Origin: Candidatus Gastranaerophilales bacterium HUM_1
GTDB lineage: Bacteria > Cyanobacteriota > Vampirovibrionia > Gastranaerophilales > Gastranaerophilaceae
Direction of reading: 5' to 3'
Assembly (NCBI GenBank): GCA_002103105.1
Contig: DAAY01000003.1
Location: 186,001-250,000 of the forward strand
DNA: 64,000 bases
Part shown: positions 8,545-16,928 of the stretch, in pieces
Numbering within the stretch: the first letter of the stretch is position 1
Layout: every line of letters starts with the position of its first letter
The notes under the pieces: model-generated
Told to the model about the DNA's origin: nothing
Database searches by the model: none
Seen by the model: the letters and a program-made list of their open reading frames with translations, nothing else
Translations under genes and position numbers: made by a program

Positions 8545-8569
8545 TCACACATCCTTTCAGCTAGTGAAA

Positions 8570-9064
8570 CTATTCAGCTGTTTCTTCAGTTTCTTCGATT
8601 GATTCTTTAACAACTTCTGAAGCTGAAACTGAGATGTTTAATTCACATTTAACTTTTGAAGTTAATTTAATTAACATTACATAGTTACCGATTTTGTTGA
8701 TTGGAGCGTTCAAAGAAACAGCTTTTCTATCAACTTCGATACCAGCTTGAGCAGCTAATTCTTCAGTTAATTTTTTAGTTGTAATTGTACCGAATAATTT
8801 ACCAGATTCACCAGCTTTTGCAGACAATTCTAATTTTCCAAATTTTTCGATTGCTGCTGCTTTTTCTAAAGCTTCTTGGTGTAATTTTTCTTGTTTAGCT
8901 TTAATTCTAGCGATATTTTTTTCTCTGTTTTCTAAAGCACCTGTTGTAGCAACTTCTGCTGCACCTTGAGGTAATAAGAAGTTTCTTGCATAACCGTCTT
9001 TAACGTTAACGATATCGCCAGCTTCACCTAAGTTTTGAATTTCTTTTTTTAATATAACTTGCAT
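8570..9064 (-). CDS. rplI: 50S ribosomal protein bL9
   Basis: Ribosomal protein L9 binds 23S rRNA near the L1 stalk. The N-terminal domain is diagnostic: VILKKEIQNLGEAGDIVNVK then DGYARNFLLPQGAA. A charged connecting helix (about 50-75) and the C-terminal domain with KLFGTITTKKL follow. At 164 residues it is slightly longer than usual (about 150) because of a Glu-rich tail. The ATG has a good AAGGAG-type site. It lies 25 nt upstream of the MetE-like gene and may be transcribed with it. Confidence 0.96.
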   Translation of the reverse strand: MQVILKKEIQNLGEAGDIVNVKDGYARNFLLPQGAAEVATTGALENREKNIARIKAKQEKLHQEALEKAAAIEKFGKLELSAKAGESGKLFGTITTKKLTEELAAQAGIEVDRKAVSLNAPINKIGNYVMLIKLTSKVKCELNISVSASEVVKESIEETEETAE

Positions 9065-9167
9065 AATAAAATTCTCCTTTTATGTTTCTGTTTCTGCATG
9101 TAGCCCTAATGTATAACAAACATAATAATTTGTCGATAGTTTTTATAATTTTGTTAAGTAATACCGC

Positions 9168-9196
9168 AAAAAAAAGGCAATCGAGTTACGATTGCC
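9168..9196 (-). terminator. Rho-independent terminator of yggS-sepF
   Basis: GGCAATCG and CGATTGCC pair (8 bp, 5-nt loop, 9176-9196). Read on the minus strand the stem is followed by eight T residues. Confidence 0.85.
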
Positions 9197-9234
9197 AGAA
9201 TTATAAACTATCTCTCTTCTCATACTAAAAATGC

Positions 9235-9756
9235 TTATTGTAGAGATGTTCTCCACAATGAATCATTAAATTTGCTTTGTTGTGCTGATGTATCAGCAGA
9301 TAATGTTACGTTGCTTGGAGCAAAAACAAATACTAAATCTCCAACTTTTTTAGGATTTCCGTTAAGAGCTTGAGAAGCACCACAAACGAAATCAATAGTT
9401 CTTTGAGATTGTTCTTTGTCTAATAAGTGAAGGTTTAGCATAACGATTTTTCTATCTTTTAAGTGTTGAACGATAGCGGCAGCATCATCGAAAGAACGAG
9501 GTTCAACAACTACAACTTCACTTCCACCTCTGTTAATGCTTGGGTGGTTGATAATTTTTGATTCTTGACGTTTTTCCATCATTGGAACTGGTGTGAATGA
9601 TGGAGCTGGTTCTCTCAAAGCGTTTCCATCTTCAATGTAATCGTAATCATTATCATCATAATCTTCATCATTTATATCATCAAATGGATTTTCACCACGG
9701 AAACCATCCATTACGAAATCTACTACTTTTTTGAAACTATCTGCTATTGCTGCCAC
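9235..9756 (-). CDS. sepF: Cell-division protein SepF
   Basis: SepF anchors FtsZ to the membrane and shapes the septum in cyanobacteria and Gram-positives. The first 20 residues form the usual amphipathic membrane-binding helix (ADSFKKVVDFVMDGF). A very acidic Asp/Tyr linker follows (about 24-45), and then the DUF552 core: VVVVEPRSFDDAAAIVQHLK, VMLNLHLLD, RTIDFVCGASQALNG and the closing VFVFAPSNV. Length is 173. The gene lies 18 nt downstream of yggS, a classic linkage, and ends at the terminator at 9168-9196. Confidence 0.95.
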   Translation of the reverse strand: MAAIADSFKKVVDFVMDGFRGENPFDDINDEDYDDNDYDYIEDGNALREPAPSFTPVPMMEKRQESKIINHPSINRGGSEVVVVEPRSFDDAAAIVQHLKDRKIVMLNLHLLDKEQSQRTIDFVCGASQALNGNPKKVGDLVFVFAPSNVTLSADTSAQQSKFNDSLWRTSLQ

Positions 9757-9774
9757 CGATTTTTCCTCCGTCTG

Positions 9775-10437
9775 TTATCTAAATAATTTTCTACCTATCC
9801 TTAACATTGTCGAACCTGTTTGAGCTGCGATTTTGTAATCTTGGCTCATTCCCATTGAAATTTCTCTTAAATTGCAATTGAATTCTTTTTCTAAATCATC
9901 CCTAATTTGAACAATTTCTGAAAATAACCTTCTAATCTCTTCTTCTGCTATCCCTAAAGGTGCCATGTTCATAACCCCAACTATTTCAATTCCCTTGAGG
10001 TTTTTCATCTCTTCAAAATTTTCAAATATCCCCTCTTTTGAAAATCCAAACTTTTGTTCTTCTCCTGCGTTGTTTACTTCAACAAGTACTTTTTGAACTT
10101 TGCCAATTTGTTCAGCGTGTTCAGAAATACATTGTGCAAGTTTAACTGTATCCACAGAATGAATGTAATCAAAAGTTTTGATGGCGTGTTTAACTTTGTT
10201 TGTCTGTAAGTGTCCGATAAGATGGAATGTAGAATTCTTTCTTACTTCTTCTGGCAGACTTTCTATTTTTGCCGAAGCTTCAATTACTCTCGATTCTCCA
10301 AAGTCCCTCAATCCAGCATTATATGCTGAAATCATTGCTTCTTTGTCGAAATACTTTGTAACTGCAATTATTCTAGGTTTACAAGGTGCGATTTCTTCTT
10401 GTATTTGCAAAAGATTATTTTTTACTGTCTCAAACAT
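9775..10437 (-). CDS. yggS: PLP-homeostasis protein YggS / PROSC family
   Basis: A pyridoxal-phosphate-binding protein of the alanine-racemase fold that keeps free PLP in balance. Seen are AVTKYF with the PLP lysine, FGESRVIEA (usually FGENYVQE; Asn replaced by Ser), HLIGHLQTNK, VLVEVNNAGEEQKFGF and the end SMGMSQDYKIAAQTGSTMLRIG split over the phosphate-binding site. About 220 residues. The ATG at 10437 is preferred; a TTG directly before it at 10440 is also possible, both downstream of AGAGGTG. It forms a two-gene operon with sepF. Confidence 0.93.
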   Translation of the reverse strand: MFETVKNNLLQIQEEIAPCKPRIIAVTKYFDKEAMISAYNAGLRDFGESRVIEASAKIESLPEEVRKNSTFHLIGHLQTNKVKHAIKTFDYIHSVDTVKLAQCISEHAEQIGKVQKVLVEVNNAGEEQKFGFSKEGIFENFEEMKNLKGIEIVGVMNMAPLGIAEEEIRRLFSEIVQIRDDLEKEFNCNLREISMGMSQDYKIAAQTGSTMLRIGRKLFR

Positions 10438-10553
10438 CAATCATTCACCTCTACAAGAAAGTAGCTCCATTCATGAGCATACTTTAATTGTACTCTATCT
10501 TTTAGCTAAGTCCAAAATATTTATTTGCTACAAATTATTTGAATTTCAGATAT

Positions 10554-10595
10554 GGCGGAAATCATGACACTGACATGATTTCCGCCCTCTTTTAC
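10554..10595 (+). terminator. Orphan strong hairpin in a gene-free stretch
   Basis: The 470-bp gap 10441-10909 has no convincing gene; a 67-codon plus-strand frame at 10603-10806 has no ribosome site or family features. It holds a perfect 13-bp stem, GGCGGAAATCATG (10554-10566) with CATGATTTCCGCC (10574-10586), loop ACACTGA, followed on the plus strand by CTCTTTTACT. It looks like a terminator, but no plus-strand gene precedes it. It may end a small RNA, or it may be a repeat. Confidence 0.45.
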
Positions 10596-10853
10596 TCCTC
10601 TATTGTACAGTTTACATAACTTAATATTTAAAAATCTCAACCCCATGAAAACCCCTATTATCATTGAAGAGCATGCTTTTTCTCAATCTTTGCATCAACT
10701 TATTGATGGATACATCATTTGGAGGATATTTTTTAACTATTTTTACAAAAAGTTACAGTTGGTGTTATTTTTTCTGAAAAGCTTGTATATTCTTTGCTTT
10801 GGGTGATTTAATCAGTGTTTTATTCTTTCCAAATTGTAAGATGTTGTATTGAA

Positions 10854-10886
10854 CAAAAAATCCGACCTCTTTTTGAGGTCGGATTT
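10854..10886 (-). terminator. Terminator of the ROK glucokinase gene
   Basis: TCCGACCTC (10861-10869) and GAGGTCGGA (10875-10883) form a 9-bp stem, extended by A-T pairs. On the minus strand it is followed by a run of T. Confidence 0.85.
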
Positions 10887-10909
10887 GTCAAAATAATTCT
10901 ATTTTATTA

Positions 10910-11866
10910 TTAGCCTTCAATTAGCATGCTTGCTCCAATAACGCCAGCACTATTACCTAATTGAGCAGGTACGATTTCCACTGCATTACCTGCAACGACC
11001 ATAGCTCTTTCTTTAATTGTTTTTCTGATTGGTCCAAGTAGCAATTCGCCAGATTCTGCAACTCCGCCACCAATAATTACTCTTTCTGGGTTAAGAAGGT
11101 TGATAACACTTGTTAACCCTATTCCGATGTATTCACCAACGATTTCAAAAATCCTTTTAGCAACAGGATCGCCTTCTTCAGCCGCTTTTGCAACCATATA
11201 TGGAGTGATTTCTCCGCCTTCAACTGCCGCCATTTCTCTGAATTTAGTTGATTTCCCGCCTTTAATATATTCTTGAGCCATTGCAACAATTGCTGGGCCT
11301 GAAGCGAATGCTTCTAAACAACCAGTATCTCCGCAACCACAAATTGGCCCGCCATTCATTTGTAATTTTATATGACCAAGTTCACCAGCTGCATTTGTTG
11401 CACCACGAACAACTTTTCCATTAATTACGATACCAGAACCAATACCAGTCCCAACAGTAATACAGATAAAGTTTTCACAACCTCTGCCTGCTCCGAATTT
11501 CAATTCTCCAAGGGCTGCACATCTAACGTCGTTGTCAATCCTTGTTGGAATGTGGAATTCATCCTCAATCATTTGTGCAATTGGAACATTTACCCATCCA
11601 GGGATATTTGGAGCTAATTTTACAACACCAGTTTTGCAATCAACTTGTCCAGGGAAGTCAAAACCAATTCCTTCGATGTCTGATGGAGTTGTATTTGTTT
11701 CTTTCATCAAGTCTTTGATTGCTTGTTTAATGTTGTTAACAGTGTATTCATAACCCATTTTTGCGTATGTTGGAACGCTGTTTGAATATATAATTTTCCC
11801 ATTGTCGTCAACCAAGGCGATTTTTACATTTGTTCCGCCTACGTCGATACCAATTCTTTTTGCCAT
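10910..11866 (-). CDS. ROK-family glucokinase
   Basis: Phosphorylates glucose (or a close sugar) with ATP in the cytoplasm. The phosphate-binding start IGIDVGGTNVKIALVD is at residues 5-20; the substrate loop IDNDVRCAALGE and the ROK signature with GELGH and the zinc site CGCGDTGCLEA (about 170-195) follow, with the adenosine site VIIGGGVAESG near the end. At 318 residues it is typical of ROK glucokinases of the GlcK group. The ATG has a GGAGAG site. The gene is alone and ends at its own hairpin. N-acetylmannosamine or fructokinase activity cannot be excluded from sequence alone. Confidence 0.88.
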   Translation of the reverse strand: MAKRIGIDVGGTNVKIALVDDNGKIIYSNSVPTYAKMGYEYTVNNIKQAIKDLMKETNTTPSDIEGIGFDFPGQVDCKTGVVKLAPNIPGWVNVPIAQMIEDEFHIPTRIDNDVRCAALGELKFGAGRGCENFICITVGTGIGSGIVINGKVVRGATNAAGELGHIKLQMNGGPICGCGDTGCLEAFASGPAIVAMAQEYIKGGKSTKFREMAAVEGGEITPYMVAKAAEEGDPVAKRIFEIVGEYIGIGLTSVINLLNPERVIIGGGVAESGELLLGPIRKTIKERAMVVAGNAVEIVPAQLGNSAGVIGASMLIEG

Positions 11867-12001
11867 TTTTCTCTCCTTATTTTATATATTAACCATTTAT
11901 TTAAATCTTATTTTTGTTTGAGATTCTTCGGGTGGATTTGTTGAAATGTTTTGTAGATTTCTCTCAGAATGGTGTGCTGATGAGATATTTATGGTGCATT
12001 C

Positions 12002-12025
12002 ATCATCCTGAGCAAAGCGAAGGAT
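12002..12025. repeat. REP-like short repeat unit
   Basis: The gap 11867-12193 holds no gene. It contains ATCATCCTGAGCAAAGCGAA followed by GGAT, an imperfect inverted repeat (ATCCT/AGGAT). It is close to the dispersed unit CCTGAGCGAAGCGAAGGAT that recurs between genes in many unrelated bacteria. Only one copy was noticed in this window. Confidence 0.4.
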
Positions 12026-12193
12026 TTCAACCTTTACAAACTATTTGCTATTTCTCAATCATAACTCAAATTCCATATTTTAAAAATTGTAAACTTTTGT
12101 AAAATATAAGGACGGAATTTCTAAAGTTTTAGGTCTGAAATGTCGATATAGACCATGATAGAACTAAAGTTACGAGTTTATGAAAGGAAAACA

Positions 12194-13975
12194 ATGGGAT
12201 TATCAGCAGCACAAGCTAGATTATTAACCATCACAGCAAGAAAATCTGACTGTGAATTCCAATCAATGAGCTTATCTCACCAAAAGATTGCTCTATCTCG
12301 TGACATGGAAAGAATTTCTACTGAATATCAAAATAGTTTGAATAATACAAAACTTGTTTATGATTATACAGGTACAAATACAAGCAATATGGATGTTTCA
12401 TATGGCTTGTTGATGACTCCTTCTGTTTATAATGATTATTATCCAAAACTTGTTACAGATGCAAAAAATAGAGTTGTATTAAATTCTAGTTATGCAGCAG
12501 CAGCAAGAGCTGCGGGAATTCCTGCTGAAGGTCTTACTGGAACTCCTTCTTCTGATGTTCGTAACAGATTTATTGAAGCTTTGGCTGCGAATGATTTAAT
12601 CACTCCTGCTACTGCAACAACTATTCAAGGTACAACTTATGGTAATACTATTGGTTTAGGTTCAACTAAAAATGTAACCGTTGGTACTACTGATTGTACT
12701 TATGACGAATTGTTGACTTTATTAAAAACTACTAAAAGCACTACAACTGCTGGAGTTAGTCTTGGTAATGCTAACACTAATATTACTTACAAGGATTCTA
12801 AAGATAAAAAGAAAACTGTTTACGAAGAAGTATATAAAGATGGTACAAAAGTTGCTGGCGGTAACAAAAGTACTGATTATTCTCTAACATTAGCTGATTT
12901 GTTAGAAAATAATTATGATTTGTACTATTCAGCAATTCGAAGTGAACAAACACCTATTATGGAAACAGCGGAATTGCAAAAGAAAATTATCGACCAAGTT
13001 CTTCCTTGGATTTCTGACCAATTTACTAGCGTAATGGGTGGAGTTACATCTAACGAGCTAGCAATTCAATATGCTTATAACCAAGTATATGATTTGTTAT
13101 ATGGTGATGGAAATCTTGGTGATTTGGCTGCTACATTTAATTATGCAGGTGGCAATGGTGGAGATACTGATTTAGACGAACATACTGAATACAAAAAAAG
13201 TCGCCATAGTGATGTGACAGGAAAAACATATAGTATTAAAGATACAATGGAATCTGTTGGTACAAAAGTATCTGGTGATGTTGAAGACAGCTACTATAAT
13301 GATGTAGGTATCTATGCTAAAGACCATATTGGTTTTGTATATTCGGCTGCTAACAAAGGGTCTGATGATGATGGTAATGACCACTGTTGTGTAGCTATCA
13401 GTATTAGTAATATTGCAAAAGTATTCTTGACTGCAATGGTTCAATTCCAAGAAGGTGCTGATAATACCGATTACAGCTACAATAAAGGTAATATTGCAAG
13501 AACCGCTAATTTGTACGACCCCAAAAAAGATGGTTACACATTCAAAGTTGTAACAAATACAGATGCTGATGCTGGTACAGATTCATCTGTTGCTAATTTC
13601 TACGATGCTTTGTTCAACAAAATTTGTTTGAATGGTTGGACAGAAAATGATATGATTGATGATACCTCTTATCTTCAAGAAATGATGAAGAGTGGTATGG
13701 TTTACTTGTCATCAATTTCCACTGATGGTAATTATTATCAAGGAAGTTACTCAACAGATACTCATATTTCAGAAGTAGCTGATTCAGAAGCTATTGCTCA
13801 AGCTGAAGCTAAATATAATACTGAAAAAGCTAAGATTGAAAACAAAGAAGATACAATTGATTTGAAGATGAAAAATCTTGATACTGAGATTTCTTCTTTG
13901 ACAACTGAATATGATTCAACCAAACAAATTATTACAAAGTCAATTGAAAAATCGTTCAAGCGATATGATGCCTAG
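12194..13975 (+). CDS. Large protein with coiled-coil ends and an unknown central domain
   Basis: 593 residues; function unknown. The start is set at the ATG at 12194, which has AAGGAAAACA directly upstream; an in-frame ATG at 12155 lacks one. There is no signal peptide. Residues 1-50 (LSAAQARLLTITARKSDCEF onward) and the last 60 residues (NTEKAKIENKEDTIDLKMKN, then LDTEISSLTTEY and ITKSIEKSF) are helical heptad segments that resemble both ends of the small protein at 5514-5849. The roughly 480-residue middle is rich in Thr, Asn, Asp, Tyr and Gly, with a Cys pair in DDDGNDHCCVAISIS, and looks like a globular exported domain. The layout (helical ends around a variable middle) recalls flagellin-type export substrates; this is inference. 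Confidence 0.7.
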   Translation: MGLSAAQARLLTITARKSDCEFQSMSLSHQKIALSRDMERISTEYQNSLNNTKLVYDYTGTNTSNMDVSYGLLMTPSVYNDYYPKLVTDAKNRVVLNSSYAAAARAAGIPAEGLTGTPSSDVRNRFIEALAANDLITPATATTIQGTTYGNTIGLGSTKNVTVGTTDCTYDELLTLLKTTKSTTTAGVSLGNANTNITYKDSKDKKKTVYEEVYKDGTKVAGGNKSTDYSLTLADLLENNYDLYYSAIRSEQTPIMETAELQKKIIDQVLPWISDQFTSVMGGVTSNELAIQYAYNQVYDLLYGDGNLGDLAATFNYAGGNGGDTDLDEHTEYKKSRHSDVTGKTYSIKDTMESVGTKVSGDVEDSYYNDVGIYAKDHIGFVYSAANKGSDDDGNDHCCVAISISNIAKVFLTAMVQFQEGADNTDYSYNKGNIARTANLYDPKKDGYTFKVVTNTDADAGTDSSVANFYDALFNKICLNGWTENDMIDDTSYLQEMMKSGMVYLSSISTDGNYYQGSYSTDTHISEVADSEAIAQAEAKYNTEKAKIENKEDTIDLKMKNLDTEISSLTTEYDSTKQIITKSIEKSFKRYDA

Positions 13976-13987
13976 GTAAGTTAAATT

Positions 13988-15781
13988 TTACTTAGCTCGT
14001 TGGAAAAATCCTGCAAGTTCTTTGTGCGGAATTGTTTTCGCTATTGGTCTTCCATGCGGGCATGTATAAGGCATTTTTGTTGTTCTCCATTTTTTGATAA
14101 TGTCTTCCATTTGCCAAATAGAGAGTTTAGTATTCGCTTTTACAGATGCTTTGCAAGATGTGGTAATAAGTATTCTTTCTTCAAGATTATCAATATCTCC
14201 TTCTATGTTTTGCAAAATATCTGCAATGATGTCTTTGGGATTGGCTTTTGATAATAATTGTGGAATTTTACGGAAAATTAATTCAGTATCGTTAAGAAAC
14301 TCAATTCCATATCCAAATTTTTCAAATTTTTCAATATTTTCTTTAATAAGTTCCGCTTCTGTTGAAGAAACGGAGATAACGTCTGATACAAAAAGCATTT
14401 GAGAAATAATATTTTTTTCAGATTTTAATTTTTCGTAAATATATCTCTCTTGTGCTATGTGTTGGTCAACAATTTCTAATCCTTCTTCTGTGTCAATTAA
14501 AATATATGTATCGTGATATTGACCTATAATTTTGTCTGATGGTTCAATTGTGGCAGTTGTTTGAGGTGAAAATATTTGTTTTTGTTGTACAAATGTTTGT
14601 TCTTGGCGGTGTGGAGTGGCAAATTGTTGAGATTCTTCAATTTGTTTCATTCCTAAATCTGAAACGTACATTGTATCTGTTTTTTCATCTACATAAACTT
14701 CTTTTGTTTGTGGCGTAAAATTCACAATTGTATCGTTTGGTTGATTATATCTTTCAAAAGAAGAATAATGTGCTTCTTCTTTAGGTTTTTCTTTGTAATT
14801 TGAAAGACCAGCTTCAACGGCTGAATATATAAAATTGAAAATTTGGTTCGGATTTTTGTACCTAACTTCTTTTTTCGTTGGATGGACATTTACATCCACA
14901 TCATGTGGCGGAATTTCTAGATTTAAAACAACAAATGGATATTTGTTATTTGCTGTTAGATTTTTATAAACCATATCTATTGATTTTTGAAAAATCGGAC
15001 ATTTAACGCTTCTAGAATTTATGTATAAGTGGTAACTTTTTTTGCTAGAACGGGTATAATCTGGAGTGCTTACAAATCCGCTAATTTTTAGCCCAGAAAT
15101 CGCATCTGTTTTTAAAACTTCTTTCAAACTGTTAGTAACGTCTGAGGAGTAAACCTCTTTAATTGTTTGAGTAAGATTATTTTGACCAGTGGTTTTTAGA
15201 ACAGTTTTCCCGAATTTTTTTAGTTCAATTGAAACTTCTGGATGAGAAAGTGCAATGGCTTGAACAATTTCTTGAATGTAAGAAAATTCGGTGTTTGAAC
15301 TCTTTAAAAACTTTAATCGGACTGGAACATTGTAAAATAAATCCTTTATATCCATAATTGTTCCAACTGCACAACCTGTTTCAACTTGTTTAACTTCAGA
15401 ATTTTCACAAGATACTTTTGTCCCTGTTTCAAAATCTTTTGTTCTTGTTATACAAGTTAATTTTGCGATAGAAATTATACTTGCAAGAGCTTCTCCTCTA
15501 AAGCCAAGAGTATGAATATCAAATAAATCATCATCTTCTTTAATCTTGCTTGTTGCGTGTTTTGAAAAAGCAAGTAAAATGTCGTCTGGATGAATTCCAC
15601 AGCCGTTATCTGCAACACGTATATCCCTGCATTCATTAGTAATTTCTATGCTTACTCTTGTTGCTCCTGCATCCACAGAATTCTCTACCAATTCTTTTAC
15701 AACTGATGCTGGACGCTCAATTACTTCTCCTGCTGCAATCTGGTTAATTAGATGTTTTGATAATTGTCTTATTCTTGCCAT
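13988..15781 (-). CDS. mutL: DNA mismatch-repair protein MutL (endonuclease type)
   Basis: MutL couples mismatch recognition by MutS to strand removal. The GHKL ATPase domain shows INQIAAGEVIERPASVVKEL, DNGCGI and TLGFRGEALASI. The variable linker spans about 330-430. The C-terminal endonuclease domain is intact: DQHIAQERYIYE at D439-E450 (family DQHAx2Ex4E), SCKASVKA near 542 and CPHGRP at 574-579, so it should nick DNA itself, as in bacteria without MutH. At 597 residues it is full length. It is convergent with the large coiled-coil gene (12 nt apart) and divergent from the methyltransferase gene. No mutS is in the window. Confidence 0.96.
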   Translation of the reverse strand: MARIRQLSKHLINQIAAGEVIERPASVVKELVENSVDAGATRVSIEITNECRDIRVADNGCGIHPDDILLAFSKHATSKIKEDDDLFDIHTLGFRGEALASIISIAKLTCITRTKDFETGTKVSCENSEVKQVETGCAVGTIMDIKDLFYNVPVRLKFLKSSNTEFSYIQEIVQAIALSHPEVSIELKKFGKTVLKTTGQNNLTQTIKEVYSSDVTNSLKEVLKTDAISGLKISGFVSTPDYTRSSKKSYHLYINSRSVKCPIFQKSIDMVYKNLTANNKYPFVVLNLEIPPHDVDVNVHPTKKEVRYKNPNQIFNFIYSAVEAGLSNYKEKPKEEAHYSSFERYNQPNDTIVNFTPQTKEVYVDEKTDTMYVSDLGMKQIEESQQFATPHRQEQTFVQQKQIFSPQTTATIEPSDKIIGQYHDTYILIDTEEGLEIVDQHIAQERYIYEKLKSEKNIISQMLFVSDVISVSSTEAELIKENIEKFEKFGYGIEFLNDTELIFRKIPQLLSKANPKDIIADILQNIEGDIDNLEERILITTSCKASVKANTKLSIWQMEDIIKKWRTTKMPYTCPHGRPIAKTIPHKELAGFFQRAK

Positions 15782-15926
15782 TACTCTGCTTCTTGTTGCT
15801 TGTTTCTCGATGATATTGATTTTTAAACCTCAATCTACAATCTCAATCTACATCAAACACAAAATCATCTAAATGTTTGATTACAAATTTGAAACAATTT
15901 AATAATATTGGAATGTAAAAGAAGAC

Positions 15927-16832
15927 TTGGATAATTATACGGGGGACATTTTGGTTAGAAAAGCTTTATCAAATTTAAAATTACAGCCATCTAAAAAGGC
16001 AGATTTGCAGATTGTAAAACAACCTGACGTAAAGACTACCAAATATAGCGATATAAATTTAAAAAGGTGGAGAGATTATGCTCATATTTTGACTGGAACT
16101 CTATGGCAATTCCCTTCAAGATTGAGAGAACATGGGCATTCTAACGAATACCACGGAAATTATATCCCTCAAATTGCTCAACAAATGTATGAAAGATATA
16201 CAAAAAAGAACGATGTAGTTCTTGATTTGTTCTTTGGTTCTGGAACTTCTGGTATTGAAGCAATAAATATGAATAGACGTTGTATTGGTGTGGAATTAAA
16301 AGATGAATTAGCAGAAAGCGTTTCAGAAAAATTTACTCCAAAACAACTTGTAACAGATGTGAATATTATTTGTGCTGATTCTACAAGTGAATTGGCTGTT
16401 GAAAAAGTTAAAGCAAGACTTGATATTATGGGCGAAGAAAAAGCTCAATTCTTGATGCTTCACCCTCCATATGATGATATTATCAAATTCTCAGATAAAA
16501 AAGAAGATTTGTCTAATTGTGCAACAACAGAAGAATTTTATGATATGTTCGAAAAAGTTGCAAAAAACGGTTATGACTTATTAGAAAAGGGTCGTTTTGC
16601 TTGCTTGATTATTGGAGATAGCTATAAAAATTCTGAAGTTCAACCTTTGGGGTTTGAATGTATGAATAGAATGAGAAAATTAGGTTTTATTCTAAAATCA
16701 ACTATTGTTAAAGATATTCAAGGGAATGAAAGAGGAAAGGGTAGAACTGCTAACTTGTGGCGTTATAGAGCATTGGCTGGTGGTTTTAGTATTTTTACTC
16801 ACGAATATATTTTCGTATTCCAAAAGCCATAG
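15927..16832 (+). CDS. Orphan DNA methyltransferase (N4/N6 type) with HPPY motif
   Basis: About 300 residues. AdoMet motif I is DLFFGSGTSGIEA at 100-112, followed by CIGVEL. The catalytic motif IV reads LHPPYDDI (HPPY at 179-182), where most DNA amino-methyltransferases have D/N/S-PPY. Motif I before motif IV is the beta-type order. FPSRLREHGHSNEYHG at about 62-77 fits the N-terminal substrate region of this group. No restriction gene adjoins it, so a regulatory or housekeeping role is possible. The start is uncertain: TTG at 15927 (after AGAAG) or TTG at 15951 (after GGGGGA). The gene is divergent from mutL and ends at a strong hairpin. Confidence 0.75.
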   Translation: MDNYTGDILVRKALSNLKLQPSKKADLQIVKQPDVKTTKYSDINLKRWRDYAHILTGTLWQFPSRLREHGHSNEYHGNYIPQIAQQMYERYTKKNDVVLDLFFGSGTSGIEAINMNRRCIGVELKDELAESVSEKFTPKQLVTDVNIICADSTSELAVEKVKARLDIMGEEKAQFLMLHPPYDDIIKFSDKKEDLSNCATTEEFYDMFEKVAKNGYDLLEKGRFACLIIGDSYKNSEVQPLGFECMNRMRKLGFILKSTIVKDIQGNERGKGRTANLWRYRALAGGFSIFTHEYIFVFQKP

Positions 16833-16861
16833 TAAGTTTTTAGAAAAAGAAAATTGTCCCC

Positions 16862-16910
16862 AAAAATAAATAAGCTACAACTGAAATTTAGTTGTAGCTT
16901 ATTTATTTTT
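16862..16910. terminator. Bidirectional terminator
   Basis: A perfect 21-bp inverted repeat (16862-16882 with 16890-16910, loop GAAATTT) with A/T-rich outer ends giving T-tracts on both strands. It lies between convergent genes (methyltransferase and lysS). Confidence 0.9.
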
Positions 16911-16928
16911 GTTTCAAAAGTTATTTGA

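Noticed and set aside
10603..10806. 67-codon plus-strand frame in the gap after yggS
   Set aside because: No ribosome site, no family features, AT-rich hydrophobic composition expected of random frames in this DNA.
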